A DNA stretch of 64,000 nt from the NCBI RefSeq assembly GCF_900128475.1, contig NZ_LT635836.1:448526-512525 (forward strand). The letters run 5' to 3'. Both the position numbers and the translations under genes were made by a program. Numbering within the stretch: position 1 is the first letter of the stretch; the number at the start of each line of letters is the position of its first letter. The notes beneath the pieces are model-generated. The model was not told the origin of the DNA. It worked only from the letters and a program-made list of their open reading frames with translations, and searched no databases. Below are positions 53,109 through 62,064 of the stretch, piece after piece. The DNA comes from Mediterranea massiliensis (lineage in GTDB: Bacteria; Bacteroidota; Bacteroidia; Bacteroidales; Bacteroidaceae).

Positions 53109-53537
53109 ATGAAAAAAGCTATCCTTATCACCACCGACCTCGTGCTGGCCCTGCTGGGCCTGGCAGGCCTGACGGCCTGTGACGGCCACAACGACAAGTA
53201 CCCCAAAGATTATCTGGGATTTGAAAGATTTCTGGAAAATTACACCTTCGAACGAGGAGTGGAAAGTCGGGAAATAACATTGAAAGTGGTTGCGGCCGAA
53301 AAGGCCGACACCGAACGCAAAGCTACAATCAGCATCCGAAATCTGCCGGGGCGACAACCTGCCTACACGTTGCTGGACAAAGAAGTGACCATCGCTCCCA
53401 AGAAAAAGTCCGCCCACGTACGCATACGGATTTACCCCGCCAAAATAAAGAAAGCGGACGAAATCAGACTGACCTGCACACCCAAGGACAAAAAGGTGAA
53501 AGCTACGACCGTCACACTGAAAATCGCAATCAAATAA
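53109..53537 (+). CDS. Small lipoprotein of unknown function inside the FecI/FecR unit
   Basis: 142 residues from the ATG at 53109; the signal ends 'GLTACD'. The mature part is short and basic, beta-rich ('SREITLKVVAAEKADTERKA', 'KKSAHVRIRIYPAKIKKADE'), of the size of a single Ig-like or Calx-beta-like domain. I do not recognise a family. It lies 12 bp before the FecR gene, in a position where this kind of operon normally has nothing. The longer frame from 52995 runs into the repeat region and is not used. It may be a surface accessory to the receptor (inferred). Confidence 0.65.
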   Translation: MKKAILITTDLVLALLGLAGLTACDGHNDKYPKDYLGFERFLENYTFERGVESREITLKVVAAEKADTERKATISIRNLPGRQPAYTLLDKEVTIAPKKKSAHVRIRIYPAKIKKADEIRLTCTPKDKKVKATTVTLKIAIK

Positions 53538-53549
53538 GAAAACGCTTAT

Positions 53550-54434
53550 ATGACAGAGAAAGACCCTTTTGAAACCCTGCTCGACCGCCTGGCGGCCTCG
53601 ACACGCTCGCCCCGCGGACGGTTCAGCGCAGCCCGTTCCTGGCCCCTGCTCCAGACGCGCCTGAAGAGACGCACGCTGAAGCGCACCCTCTGGATGCGGG
53701 TGGCCGGAGCGGCAGCCGTCGTGCTGCTTTGCGTGGCCGGATGGCAGGCCTACGAACAGCTCCACCCCGTGGAAATGATGACGGTGACGGCACAGGCGGA
53801 GACGTGTACCGTCGTCCTGCCCGACCGCACGGAAGTCGTCCTGAACCGCCACTCCACGCTGACTTACCCGAAAGACTTCCGGCGGGAGGCGCGGCGTGAA
53901 GTGACCCTGCAGGGAGGCGCCTACTTCGAGGTGACCAAAGACCCGTCGCACCCCTTTGTGGTGGAAACGGGCGAGGTACAGGTGCAGGTACTGGGCACGC
54001 ACTTCAACGTCGAAGCCTACCCGCGCGACCGCGAGGTACGCACCACGCTGCTCGAAGGCTCCGTAGCCGTCAGCCTTCCCGGCCGGTCGCAACGGCTGGT
54101 GCTGGCTCCCAACGAACGGGCCGTCTACGACAAGACCAGTGGCCGCCTGTCGCAAGAATCCCTGGCCGATGCTGCCAATGACATCAGCTGGAGCCACGGA
54201 TGCCTGAACTTCCGGAGCCAGCCCCTGCGCGAAATCGTCCGCCAGCTGGCCAACACTTACCAGGCAGACATCCACATCACCGACCCGACGCTGGCCGGAT
54301 ACCGCCTCACGGCCACCTTCGACATCAGGGAAGGCCTGACGCATATCCTCGACCTACTGCAGGCGGCAGCCGGATTTACTTACCAGAAAGAAAACGATAC
54401 CATTATTCTACAAACTAAACTTAACCATCCATGA
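53550..54434 (+). CDS. FecR-family anti-sigma factor
   Basis: 294-residue single-pass inner-membrane protein. Cytoplasmic sigma-binding tail about 1-45, transmembrane helix about 48-65 ('VAGAAAVVLLCVAGW'), FecR domain about 80-185 ('VVLPDRTEVVLNRHSTLTYP', 'VETGEVQVQVLGTHFNVEAY'), and C-terminal DUF4974 domain about 215-285, which contacts the receptor's signalling domain. It relays receptor occupancy to the ECF sigma factor upstream. Its end overlaps the receptor start by 4 bp (ATGA), so the two are translationally coupled. Confidence 0.93.
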   Translation: MTEKDPFETLLDRLAASTRSPRGRFSAARSWPLLQTRLKRRTLKRTLWMRVAGAAAVVLLCVAGWQAYEQLHPVEMMTVTAQAETCTVVLPDRTEVVLNRHSTLTYPKDFRREARREVTLQGGAYFEVTKDPSHPFVVETGEVQVQVLGTHFNVEAYPRDREVRTTLLEGSVAVSLPGRSQRLVLAPNERAVYDKTSGRLSQESLADAANDISWSHGCLNFRSQPLREIVRQLANTYQADIHITDPTLAGYRLTATFDIREGLTHILDLLQAAAGFTYQKENDTIILQTKLNHP

Positions 54435-57175
54435 ACTGTTCCGAACCAAGCTGTTTCCACCGCCCCTTCAGGCTCCTGCTCCTGATGGGTGCGGTGCTGC
54501 TTGGAGTCTGCCTCCAAGCCCAGAATCCGCAGGCCCCCATCACGATGGACATCCGCAACGCCACCCTCCGCGTGCTGATCTCCCGGCTGGAGAACGCCAC
54601 AGGCTATACTTTCGTCTATGGCGACGACGTCAAGCTCACCCGCCGCATCGACCTGAATGTGCAGAAGCTCACCATCGACCAGGTGCTGGAAGAGGCTTTC
54701 CGCGACCAGCCGGTGGAGTTCAAAATCTCGGGCAAACACATCGTGCTGCGCAAGCGCGAAATGCCCCGCAAGCGCGAACGCCGCCGCTTCACCGTGAGCG
54801 GCTACGTCACCGACGCCGCCTCGGCCGAAACACTGATAGGCGCCAATATCCTGGACAGCCGCTACGCCGTGGGGACAGCCTCGAACGCCTACGGCTTCTA
54901 CACCCTGACCCTGCCCGAAGGCGAAGTGAGCCTCTCGTCCTCCTACCTGGGCTACACCACACGGACCGACCGCTTCCGCCTGAGGGCAGACACCACACTG
55001 AACATTGCCCTCAACACCCATAACGAGCTGCAGGAAGTGGTCGTCACGTCGGAAAAACGGGAAGCGGGCATCAACGCCACCAACATGGGTGCCCACGACA
55101 TCCCTATGACACAGATACGCCACACGCCCTCCATCCTGGGCGAAGCCGACGTGCTGAAGACCATCCAACTGATGCCGGGCGTACAGGCCGGCATGGAGGG
55201 CTTTGCGGGCATGTATGTCCGCGGCGGAACGCCCGACCAGAACCTGGTGATGCTGGACGGCATCCCCGTCTACAACGCCGACCACCTGCTGGGCATCTTC
55301 TCGGTGTTCACACCCGAAGCGGTGAAGAATGTCACCCTCTTCAAGAGCAGCTTTCCCGCCCGCTACGGAGGCCGCCTGTCGTCTGTAGTCGATGTGCGCA
55401 CCAACGACGGCGACATGCACCGTTACCACGGCGCCCTCAGCATCGGCATGCTCACCGACAAATTCCACATCGAAGGCCCCCTTCGGAAGGAGCGCACATC
55501 GTTCTCGCTCAGCATGCGCGTCACGCCCAGCATCCTGCTGCCCAAAGGCATCAAAACGACCGAAGAATGGGGAAACGGCCTGGAAACCGAACGCTACAAC
55601 TATTACTTCTACGACATCAACGCCAAGGTGAACCACAAGTTCGGCGACCGCGACCGCCTGTTCCTGGGCTTCTACCGGGGCAAAGACCACTTCCGGTACG
55701 ACGACGAATACGAACGCCAACCTGCCTCCGACATCACCACCTATTCCAAATACACCAGTCAGCTCCGTCTGAACTGGGGAAACCTCATCGGTTACGCCCG
55801 CTGGAATCATGTATTCAACAGCCGCCTGTTCGGCAACTTCACCGCCTCCTACAACCAGTACCGCATGAGCCTGAACGAAACGTCGGAAGACCGTACCGAC
55901 TATCGGGAGCAGCTGCACGACTACCATCGCTACCGGTCGGAATTCCGTTCGGGCATCCGCGACTGGAGCCTGCGTGCCGACTTCGACTTCACCCCTTCCA
56001 CCCGTCACCGTATCCGCTTCGGCAGCGAATTCATCCACCACCTGTTCACGCCGGGCGTATCGACCGCGCACATCGGCAATGTGGACGACGGTTCCGCCCG
56101 GCAGGACACCACCTATGCCAACAACAGCAACCTTCCGCAACGGGGCATGGAATTGTCGCTCTACGCCGAAGACAGCTGGGAAGCTACCGACCGACTCAGC
56201 CTGAACCTCGGGGCGCGCGCCTCACTGTTCCGCACGCAAGGCAAAAGCTATCTCTCCGCCCAACCACGCGTATCTGTCCGATACGACTGGAGCAAAGGTT
56301 TCGCAACCAAAGCCTCCTATTCGTGCATGGCCCAGTACGTCCACCTGCTTTCGTCCACCCCCTTCTCCATGCCCACCGACCTGTGGGTACCCATCACCCG
56401 GAACATACGCCCCATGTATGCCAACCAATACTCCGCCGGAGCCTACTACACCGGTCTGCCCGGCTGGGAATTCTCGCTGGAAGGTTACTACAAGCAGATG
56501 CGGCACATCCTGGAATATCAGGACGGAGTCTCCTTCTTCGGTACCTCCACCCATTGGGAAGAGAAGGTCGAGATGGGCCAGGGACGCAGCTACGGACTGG
56601 AACTGATGGCCCAACGTACTGTGGGGAATACGACAGGATGGATTTCGTACACACTGGCCAGGAGCGAACGACGCTTTCCGGACGGCAGCATCAACCACGG
56701 TCGGTGGTTTCCCCACAAATACGACCGGCGTCACAGCATCAACCTCTGCGTGAACCACCGCTTCAGCGACCGCATCGACGTAGGTGCCTCGTGGATTTTC
56801 TACACAGGAGGCTGCCTCACCATTCCCGAGCGGCGGACGGTCATCGTCAAGCCCGACGGCAGCACCGAAGAGACCGACTACATATCGGGGCGCAACAACT
56901 ACCGCCTGCCCGCCACCCACCGCCTGAACATCGGCGTGAACTTCAACAAGAAGACCAAGCACGGCATGCGCACCTGGAACATCAGCCTCTACAACGCCTA
57001 CAATGCCATGAACCCCAATCTGGTATACACCAAGAGAGTGGACGAGGTATCGGAAATCTCTGTAGACGAAAACGGACATATTACCCAAATAGTCCGCGAA
57101 CCTTCCAAAACCGTCATCAAGAAGCGGACGATCCTGCCCTGCATTCCCTCTGTGACCTATACATACCGATTCTAA
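54431..57175 (+). CDS. TonB-dependent receptor with STN signalling domain
   Basis: 914-residue outer-membrane transporter. Signal peptide about 1-31, STN domain about 38-90 ('ITMDIRNATLRVLISRLENA'), carboxypeptidase-regulatory-like domain about 118-200 ('FTVSGYVTDAASAETLIGAN'), plug about 215-330 ('LMPGVQAGMEGFAGMYVRGG'), then the barrel to the C-terminus. The STN domain marks it as a transducing receptor for the FecR/FecI pair. No SusD follows, but a DUF4249 lipoprotein does, a common alternative partner. Substrate unknown; iron complexes, peptides or polyphenols are all possible. Confidence 0.92.
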   Translation: MNCSEPSCFHRPFRLLLLMGAVLLGVCLQAQNPQAPITMDIRNATLRVLISRLENATGYTFVYGDDVKLTRRIDLNVQKLTIDQVLEEAFRDQPVEFKISGKHIVLRKREMPRKRERRRFTVSGYVTDAASAETLIGANILDSRYAVGTASNAYGFYTLTLPEGEVSLSSSYLGYTTRTDRFRLRADTTLNIALNTHNELQEVVVTSEKREAGINATNMGAHDIPMTQIRHTPSILGEADVLKTIQLMPGVQAGMEGFAGMYVRGGTPDQNLVMLDGIPVYNADHLLGIFSVFTPEAVKNVTLFKSSFPARYGGRLSSVVDVRTNDGDMHRYHGALSIGMLTDKFHIEGPLRKERTSFSLSMRVTPSILLPKGIKTTEEWGNGLETERYNYYFYDINAKVNHKFGDRDRLFLGFYRGKDHFRYDDEYERQPASDITTYSKYTSQLRLNWGNLIGYARWNHVFNSRLFGNFTASYNQYRMSLNETSEDRTDYREQLHDYHRYRSEFRSGIRDWSLRADFDFTPSTRHRIRFGSEFIHHLFTPGVSTAHIGNVDDGSARQDTTYANNSNLPQRGMELSLYAEDSWEATDRLSLNLGARASLFRTQGKSYLSAQPRVSVRYDWSKGFATKASYSCMAQYVHLLSSTPFSMPTDLWVPITRNIRPMYANQYSAGAYYTGLPGWEFSLEGYYKQMRHILEYQDGVSFFGTSTHWEEKVEMGQGRSYGLELMAQRTVGNTTGWISYTLARSERRFPDGSINHGRWFPHKYDRRHSINLCVNHRFSDRIDVGASWIFYTGGCLTIPERRTVIVKPDGSTEETDYISGRNNYRLPATHRLNIGVNFNKKTKHGMRTWNISLYNAYNAMNPNLVYTKRVDEVSEISVDENGHITQIVREPSKTVIKKRTILPCIPSVTYTYRF

Positions 57176-57198
57176 GAACTCTGTATCCTGCAACAAAT

Positions 57199-58335
57199 AT
57201 GAAACGCATCCACTTACACCTTATTATATATATAGCAATTCTCCTCGGACTGCCTTCGTGCGAACACGAGATACCCTACAACCCCGAAATGAAGCAACCC
57301 TGCCTCGTCATGAACGCTTTGCTCGAGGCGGGAGACGGCAAGAAGAACGAGGTGTCCCTCTACTTGAGTACCGGCGACAATCTGGGCAAACTGAACGATG
57401 ACGCTACCCTGTCTCTCTACATCAACGGACACCTTGCCGCAGCACCCCAGGAAGCCGATCCGAAGAAACTTTCTCCTCCCTCCGGAGTATCTACAGGAAA
57501 CTTCAGCTACAAGAAATACTATTTCGACACGCCCCTCCGTCCCGGCGACCTCGTCCGTCTGGAAGCAACGGCCCAAGGCGGTACTCTTCGGGCCACGGCA
57601 GAAGTACAGGTTCCCCAGCCTCCCCTGGATTTCCGCGTGGATACCTGTACCGTCCCGCTCAACATGGGCAGCGGCATCGTCACTCCCCACCGTCGCTACC
57701 TTGTGACAGTGAATGACATCGCCAACGAAAGTAACCACTACCGCCTGGATATCCGTAACCAGTTTCAGGTACGCTACCACATCTACGAATACGTCAAGGA
57801 CGAACAGGGGCACTTCATCGAAGACGAAAGCCATAATCTGATATACACCGAACGCGACAGCCTGGCCTACCAACAATACAGCGACCTCGTCAATCGCGAA
57901 GATGTCATCCTGACCGACGGCAACGTGAGCCATTCGCAGGAAGACGAAGACAATCTGCTGTTCCCCCGCATCGAGAACAAGTACAACATCTTCAGCGACG
58001 ACCGTTTCCACAACAGTTCGGCCACACTCAAAGTCTATACCCGCCTCTACGACGACTTTACAGCCAGTCCACTCTATGGCATTACCTACGGCAACACATA
58101 TTGTACCCAGTCCATCCACATCCGCCTGCTCAACTTGACGGCCGACTATTATCGCTATCTGAAAGCCCTGAACTGTTTCGACGACGATGACTACGATGCT
58201 GTTCTGATGGAACCCGTTTCCCTACCCAGCAACATCAGCGGCGGCATTGGCTTCGTGGGCGTCGCCACGCCACGCGAAGTCGTCATCGCCTTTCCCGAAC
58301 GACCGTGCAAAACTACAGGATATTGGAATCCCTGA
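57199..58335 (+). CDS. DUF4249 lipoprotein, receptor partner
   Basis: 378 residues from the ATG at 57199; lipobox LPSCE. It begins 'EIPYNPEMKQPCLVMNALLE', the typical DUF4249 opening, and ends in a domain with 'GGIGFVGVATPREVVIAF'. DUF4249 proteins regularly follow STN-containing TonB receptors and probably act as the surface lid or accessory, in the role SusD has for SusC (inferred). An open frame continues upstream to 55567, but that stretch is the receptor gene read in another frame. It lies 23 bp after the receptor stop. Confidence 0.87.
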   Translation: MKRIHLHLIIYIAILLGLPSCEHEIPYNPEMKQPCLVMNALLEAGDGKKNEVSLYLSTGDNLGKLNDDATLSLYINGHLAAAPQEADPKKLSPPSGVSTGNFSYKKYYFDTPLRPGDLVRLEATAQGGTLRATAEVQVPQPPLDFRVDTCTVPLNMGSGIVTPHRRYLVTVNDIANESNHYRLDIRNQFQVRYHIYEYVKDEQGHFIEDESHNLIYTERDSLAYQQYSDLVNREDVILTDGNVSHSQEDEDNLLFPRIENKYNIFSDDRFHNSSATLKVYTRLYDDFTASPLYGITYGNTYCTQSIHIRLLNLTADYYRYLKALNCFDDDDYDAVLMEPVSLPSNISGGIGFVGVATPREVVIAFPERPCKTTGYWNP

Positions 58336-58385
58336 AAATGACCCAACCTCTCTTCTCATACAGGAAGCTGACGGACTAAAAGCGA

Positions 58386-58574
58386 AAAAGAGGCTGTCTC
58401 AAAATAGAAATTCAAAAGTAATAATCTTACAGATTGAAACTTAGTAATAAAAAGCCTCCTGCTTTAGCCCTTATTTATTGCAATTATAGGACTAAAAGCA
58501 GGAGGTTTTTATGTTGTAGCTTATAAATTGTAAGTAAACTTATCTCTGTTTTTAATTTTGAGACAGCCTCTTTT
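58386..58574. mobile_element. MITE-like element with perfect 20-bp terminal inverted repeats
   Basis: 189 bp bounded by AAAAGAGGCTGTCTCAAAAT (58386-58405) and its exact complement (58555-58574). The end GAGGCTGTCTCAAAA resembles the ends of insertion sequences in many Firmicutes and Bacteroidetes. No transposase is inside. The centre holds another hairpin (58449-58466 with 58492-58510) flanked by A and T runs, a good bidirectional terminator for the convergent DUF4249 and FabK-like genes. No clear target duplication was found. Confidence 0.7.
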
Positions 58575-58602
58575 ACAATATTTATATTTCAAGAAAAATG
58601 GT

Positions 58603-59547
58603 TCAATGCTGCATGTCATCCCATGCTTTCCGATATTCGGCCAATAGTTCATCCATCACTTCTGATACCGTCTGAATGCCCTTGCCACGAAGCAAGGAAG
58701 CGACTTGGCCGATTTCGAGCTCGCCTTCCTCAAGATCGCCTTCAAAGATGCCCAATTTGGCACGACCACGGCCCAACAGGGCACGCAACTCATCGGTTGT
58801 AGCGCCGGCGGCTTCGGCCTCGGCAACGGCATCGCTGAAACGTCCACGCACCAACCTCGTCGGCGAAAGTTTCTTGAGCAACAGGCGGGTGTCGCCCTCC
58901 TGAAGGTCGAGACACAGGTTCTTGAAAGCCTCACTGGCCGAACTCTCGGCCGTCAGGGCAAAGCGGGTACCTATCTGCACTCCTTCGGCACCCAACGCAC
59001 GAACGGCCAAAATGGCTTCGCCCGTCGCAATGCCTCCCGCGGCTATCAGAGGAAGAGAAGTTGCCTTTCGGATGGCTGGTATCAGACAAAGCGTGGTCGT
59101 TTCTTCACGGCCGTTATGTCCTCCGGCCTCAAATCCTTCCGCCACCACGGCATCGACACCTGCCTCCTCGGCCTTGCGGGCAAAAAGGGAAGAAGAGACC
59201 ACATGCACCACCGTGATGCCACGCTCGTGCAACCAGTCCGTCCACTTTTTGGGACTGCCAGCCGAGGTAAATACAATCTTCACGCCCTCATCGGCCACCA
59301 GTTGCATGATTTCGTCTATCTGAGGATACATCAAGGGGATATTGACGCCAAAAGGCTTCGTAGTGGCCGCCTTGCACTTGACAATATGCTCGCGCAAGGT
59401 CTCTGGATGCATGGATCCTGCTCCGAGCAGACCTAGTCCGCCGGCATTGCTTACGGCCGACGCCAGGCGCCAACCGCTACACCACACCATTCCCCCTTGT
59501 ACAATGGGGTATTCGATACCAAAAAGTCGGGTAATTCTGTTTTCCAT
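58603..59547 (-). CDS. FabK/nitronate monooxygenase-family flavoprotein
   Basis: 314-residue FMN-dependent TIM-barrel enzyme. 'PIVQGGMVWCSGWRLASAVS' and 'GGLGLLGAG' at the N-terminus, 'AVVAEGFEAGGHNGREET' with the conserved His, and 'PLIAAGGIATG...GAEGVQIGTRF' in parts are shared with enoyl-ACP reductase II (FabK) of streptococci. Either trans-2-enoyl-ACP reduction in fatty acid synthesis or nitronate oxidation would fit. Overall similarity and length favour FabK, and some Bacteroides carry a working FabK beside FabI. Monocistronic, convergent with the MITE. Confidence 0.82.
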   Translation of the reverse strand: MENRITRLFGIEYPIVQGGMVWCSGWRLASAVSNAGGLGLLGAGSMHPETLREHIVKCKAATTKPFGVNIPLMYPQIDEIMQLVADEGVKIVFTSAGSPKKWTDWLHERGITVVHVVSSSLFARKAEEAGVDAVVAEGFEAGGHNGREETTTLCLIPAIRKATSLPLIAAGGIATGEAILAVRALGAEGVQIGTRFALTAESSASEAFKNLCLDLQEGDTRLLLKKLSPTRLVRGRFSDAVAEAEAAGATTDELRALLGRGRAKLGIFEGDLEEGELEIGQVASLLRGKGIQTVSEVMDELLAEYRKAWDDMQH

Positions 59548-59648
59548 CTTATCTGTATGTTTTCAAAGTGAATATGCAATGCTTTATCAAGAGAAACAGA
59601 CTGGTAACCTAAAATGTTCGTACCTCTTTCCTTATTTCCTCATACTAC

Positions 59649-60383
59649 TCACATTGGGCTATCGTTTTCCTCTGGATTTTCCTCTTTCAGTTTCCGTGCC
59701 TTCGGCTCGATGCGGGTAGAATCGGCATACGTGCGCAAGACCTCCAACGTGCGGGCGCGCCGTTTACGTGCCCTCACCCTCCAGGCCCCCTTTTCCGGCA
59801 TCAGGCTATACCCTGACGGCCGTTTGACGGCCTGCCATCCCATGACAGACTGATTGGCAACCCTCCCCAAAACCTGATAGCGCAAGCCAGTTGCCTCAAT
59901 CTGTTCGAGCGACTCACGTGGACCGGCATCAATGGGCGACTTGGCCCAGTTGCTATACACGGTCATGGTCTTCAGTTCGTAAAAAGGGTCGTTGCGCCAC
60001 GTATTCTTGTCGACGTTTATCTTACATTGGCGCACGGGGTCCCAATTATAGGGTGTATTGGCCGTATAGGGAAAGAGGGTAAGCTTTACCTTCCGCGGAT
60101 GGATGCCCTGCACGGCAGGCAAGGTTTCGTCTACCTCCAACCAGGGTTTGGACTCCATCGCCTTGGGAGTTCCCCAAGGAGATTCCGCCTCCTTCAGAAG
60201 GTCCAGGTTCAATTGAATTTCACCATCGGTCTGCAACAACTGCTCCAGCCGGAGAGAGTCGGCCTTCGTCCAGTTTTGCGCACAAAGAGGGAAGACTGCC
60301 ATCAAAAGCAGCCCGCAAAGAGAGCCATATCGTTTCACGATCAAAATGCGATAAGGAATGCAACAATCATCATACAGCAACAC
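59649..60383 (-). CDS. Exported protein of unknown function (possibly DUF4858)
   Basis: 244 residues as read from 60383. The signal-like segment 'GLLLMAVFPLCAQ' lies at about 24-36; a GTG start at 60338 would place it at a more normal distance. The mature part has 'DSLRLEQLLQTDGEIQLNLD' and 'FYELKTMTVYSNWAKSP', and ends in a basic Arg/Lys-rich tail. I recall such proteins under the name DUF4858 next to ECF sigma/barrel pairs, but that name is uncertain. Last gene of the sigma/anti-sigma operon, 9 bp after its neighbour. Confidence 0.65.
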   Translation of the reverse strand: MLLYDDCCIPYRILIVKRYGSLCGLLLMAVFPLCAQNWTKADSLRLEQLLQTDGEIQLNLDLLKEAESPWGTPKAMESKPWLEVDETLPAVQGIHPRKVKLTLFPYTANTPYNWDPVRQCKINVDKNTWRNDPFYELKTMTVYSNWAKSPIDAGPRESLEQIEATGLRYQVLGRVANQSVMGWQAVKRPSGYSLMPEKGAWRVRARKRRARTLEVLRTYADSTRIEPKARKLKEENPEENDSPM

Positions 60384-60392
60384 GCCGACGGC

Positions 60393-60941
60393 CTACCACC
60401 ACATGTAGCGGCTGCCACACAGAGGTTCGTCATAGCAGGGGTCGATGGTCCATACCGTCCGCGGATATTGGCGGCTTTCCCACCAGCGGCGATATCGGGC
60501 CACGGCATCGAGCACTTCTTCATCACTCAGGAAATAAACACCCTCGTAGTTGTCGGCATCCGTGTGCACCATCTTGCATCCCATGGAGGCATTGTGCCCC
60601 AGGCGGATGGTCTCCACCGTCCAAAGGATGCATTCACCCAGACGGAGTTTTCCGCCAGGTGAATAGGAAACGGTAGCCAGCGGGAAGGAAGGGATGAGCG
60701 TCAGGTCGTCGGCATACTCCAGCAACTTGCCGATGTCTTCGGTAGTAAACTTGGGCACAATGCCCAGACCTTCGGAGTTCAATGAAGCATATTTGCCACT
60801 ACGCAGTTGCTCGACGAACAAATCGACATCGGGGTCGTTGCAATCGAACGTTTCATTGTGGCAGGAAACCATTGCCAGGGAGCTCAGCAAGAAGCAGCCG
60901 ACAATCAAAAAGCTGTATAATATAGATTTCAAGGTAGTCAT
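60393..60941 (-). CDS. Lipoprotein of unknown function in the sigma/anti-sigma operon
   Basis: 182-residue lipoprotein; signal ending 'LAMVSCH'. Mature region: 'DPDVDLFVEQLRSGKY', 'PKFTTEDIGKLLEYADDLTL', a Cys-containing middle and a Trp-rich C-terminus ('RRWWESRQYPRT', 'GSRYMWW'). Possibly the family called DUF4943; I am not sure. It starts 22 bp after the anti-sigma gene and is probably part of the regulon it controls, or helps sense envelope state. Confidence 0.7.
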   Translation of the reverse strand: MTTLKSILYSFLIVGCFLLSSLAMVSCHNETFDCNDPDVDLFVEQLRSGKYASLNSEGLGIVPKFTTEDIGKLLEYADDLTLIPSFPLATVSYSPGGKLRLGECILWTVETIRLGHNASMGCKMVHTDADNYEGVYFLSDEEVLDAVARYRRWWESRQYPRTVWTIDPCYDEPLCGSRYMWW

Positions 60942-60963
60942 ATCTGTCTAAGGATTTTTTCGA

Positions 60964-62064
60964 TTAATAAGCCATGCGTACGCCGCACAGAAGATTCAAG
61001 TTGGTAGGCCGTTCCGAACGAAGTGAAGCCGAGGGCGAGTCGGTGGCAAAGTGATGGGAAACCATCGGCTCGGCAAAGAGGGCAAAGCGATTGTTGAGCT
61101 TGTAGCGCACCCCTACACCTGCCGCTACGGCCAGCTGTACAGGTTCGGCCTTGAAGCCGTTGTCGGCCGCGCCGCCCACACACTTCTCCACGCTTCCGCC
61201 GACGGTGGCATAGAAATCGACCTTGTCGTTTCCAGCCAGCTGCACATTCATCCTCACAGGTATGGCCAGTGTGTGATAGGTATGGTTTCCGCCAGGCAGA
61301 GCCGTGTCGTGCAGGCGGTTGTATTGCAATCCGGCCTCCAGCGAAAGGCGTTTGCCCAGGTTACGCTCCACGCTGACTCCCGCCGTGAGGGGCATCTTGA
61401 AATCGCCCTTGGGCAACGAACTGCCCACATAAGCCTTCAAGGCCCAGTTGCGCGACTTCAAGACCGACTTGGCGTCCGCCGCCTCTTCCACTTCCGCAGG
61501 AGTCGAATTCTCCTTTCCTTCGAAGTTACGGCCCTCGCCCGACGAGGCGGCATAATAGCCCGAACCTCCCCTGCCGGCACGATAACCGCCCGACGTCTGA
61601 CGACCGCCGCCATACACCTGCTGGGTGACGCGGATGGACACATGTACCGACATCGTCTGCTCCCCGTCTTCTTCTTCCTGTTGGGATGTGAGCGATGCCT
61701 GCACAGGCTTCGCGGAGGGACTGGCAGGAGCCACTTCCTTCACACGAGGCAAAGCTTCCTCCAGGCGGTCGCCGTCCAGGCTGGCACCCGGCGCCAGCGC
61801 AGCCACCTGCGTAAAGGCTTCCTCCATCTCCTCCTTGGGCGAGAAGTACCAGAAGGCGGCCGATGCCATGCCCAGCACCAAGACGACCGATGCGGCCGCC
61901 GCTATCCGATAGAAGGAGGGGAACCCGATCCGACGCTTGCCTTCCGAGAGGCCTGAAGCGGGCAAATCGCGCTCCAATTCTTCCCAAAAGCCATCGTTGA
62001 CGGGCAGTTCGGCCTTGTCCAGCTTCCGACGGAACAATCCGGCTATTTCTTCATTTTCTTTCAT
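60964..62064 (-). CDS. Dual-membrane-spanning anti-sigma factor (Dma type)
   Basis: 366 residues with an unusual layout: a cytoplasmic N-terminus of about 50 residues typical of anti-sigma factors ('LPVNDGFWEELERDLP'), one transmembrane helix at about 52-73, a Gly/Ser/Gln-rich periplasmic stretch about 80-205, and a C-terminal outer-membrane barrel domain from about 215 ('WALKAYVGSSLPKGDFKMP' to 'LNLLCGVRMAY'). It lacks a cleavable signal, so one chain must span both membranes. Proteins of this plan in B. thetaiotaomicron (Dma1) control an ECF sigma factor and outer-membrane vesicle formation. Its start overlaps the sigma gene by 14 bp. Confidence 0.82.
   Translation of the reverse strand: MKENEEIAGLFRRKLDKAELPVNDGFWEELERDLPASGLSEGKRRIGFPSFYRIAAAASVVLVLGMASAAFWYFSPKEEMEEAFTQVAALAPGASLDGDRLEEALPRVKEVAPASPSAKPVQASLTSQQEEEDGEQTMSVHVSIRVTQQVYGGGRQTSGGYRAGRGGSGYYAASSGEGRNFEGKENSTPAEVEEAADAKSVLKSRNWALKAYVGSSLPKGDFKMPLTAGVSVERNLGKRLSLEAGLQYNRLHDTALPGGNHTYHTLAIPVRMNVQLAGNDKVDFYATVGGSVEKCVGGAADNGFKAEPVQLAVAAGVGVRYKLNNRFALFAEPMVSHHFATDSPSASLRSERPTNLNLLCGVRMAY

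Noticed and set aside
55567..57198. N-terminal 540 codons of the open frame that runs into the DUF4249 gene
   Set aside because: This part is the TonB receptor gene read in a second frame. The DUF4249 signal peptide and lipobox begin only at the ATG at 57199.
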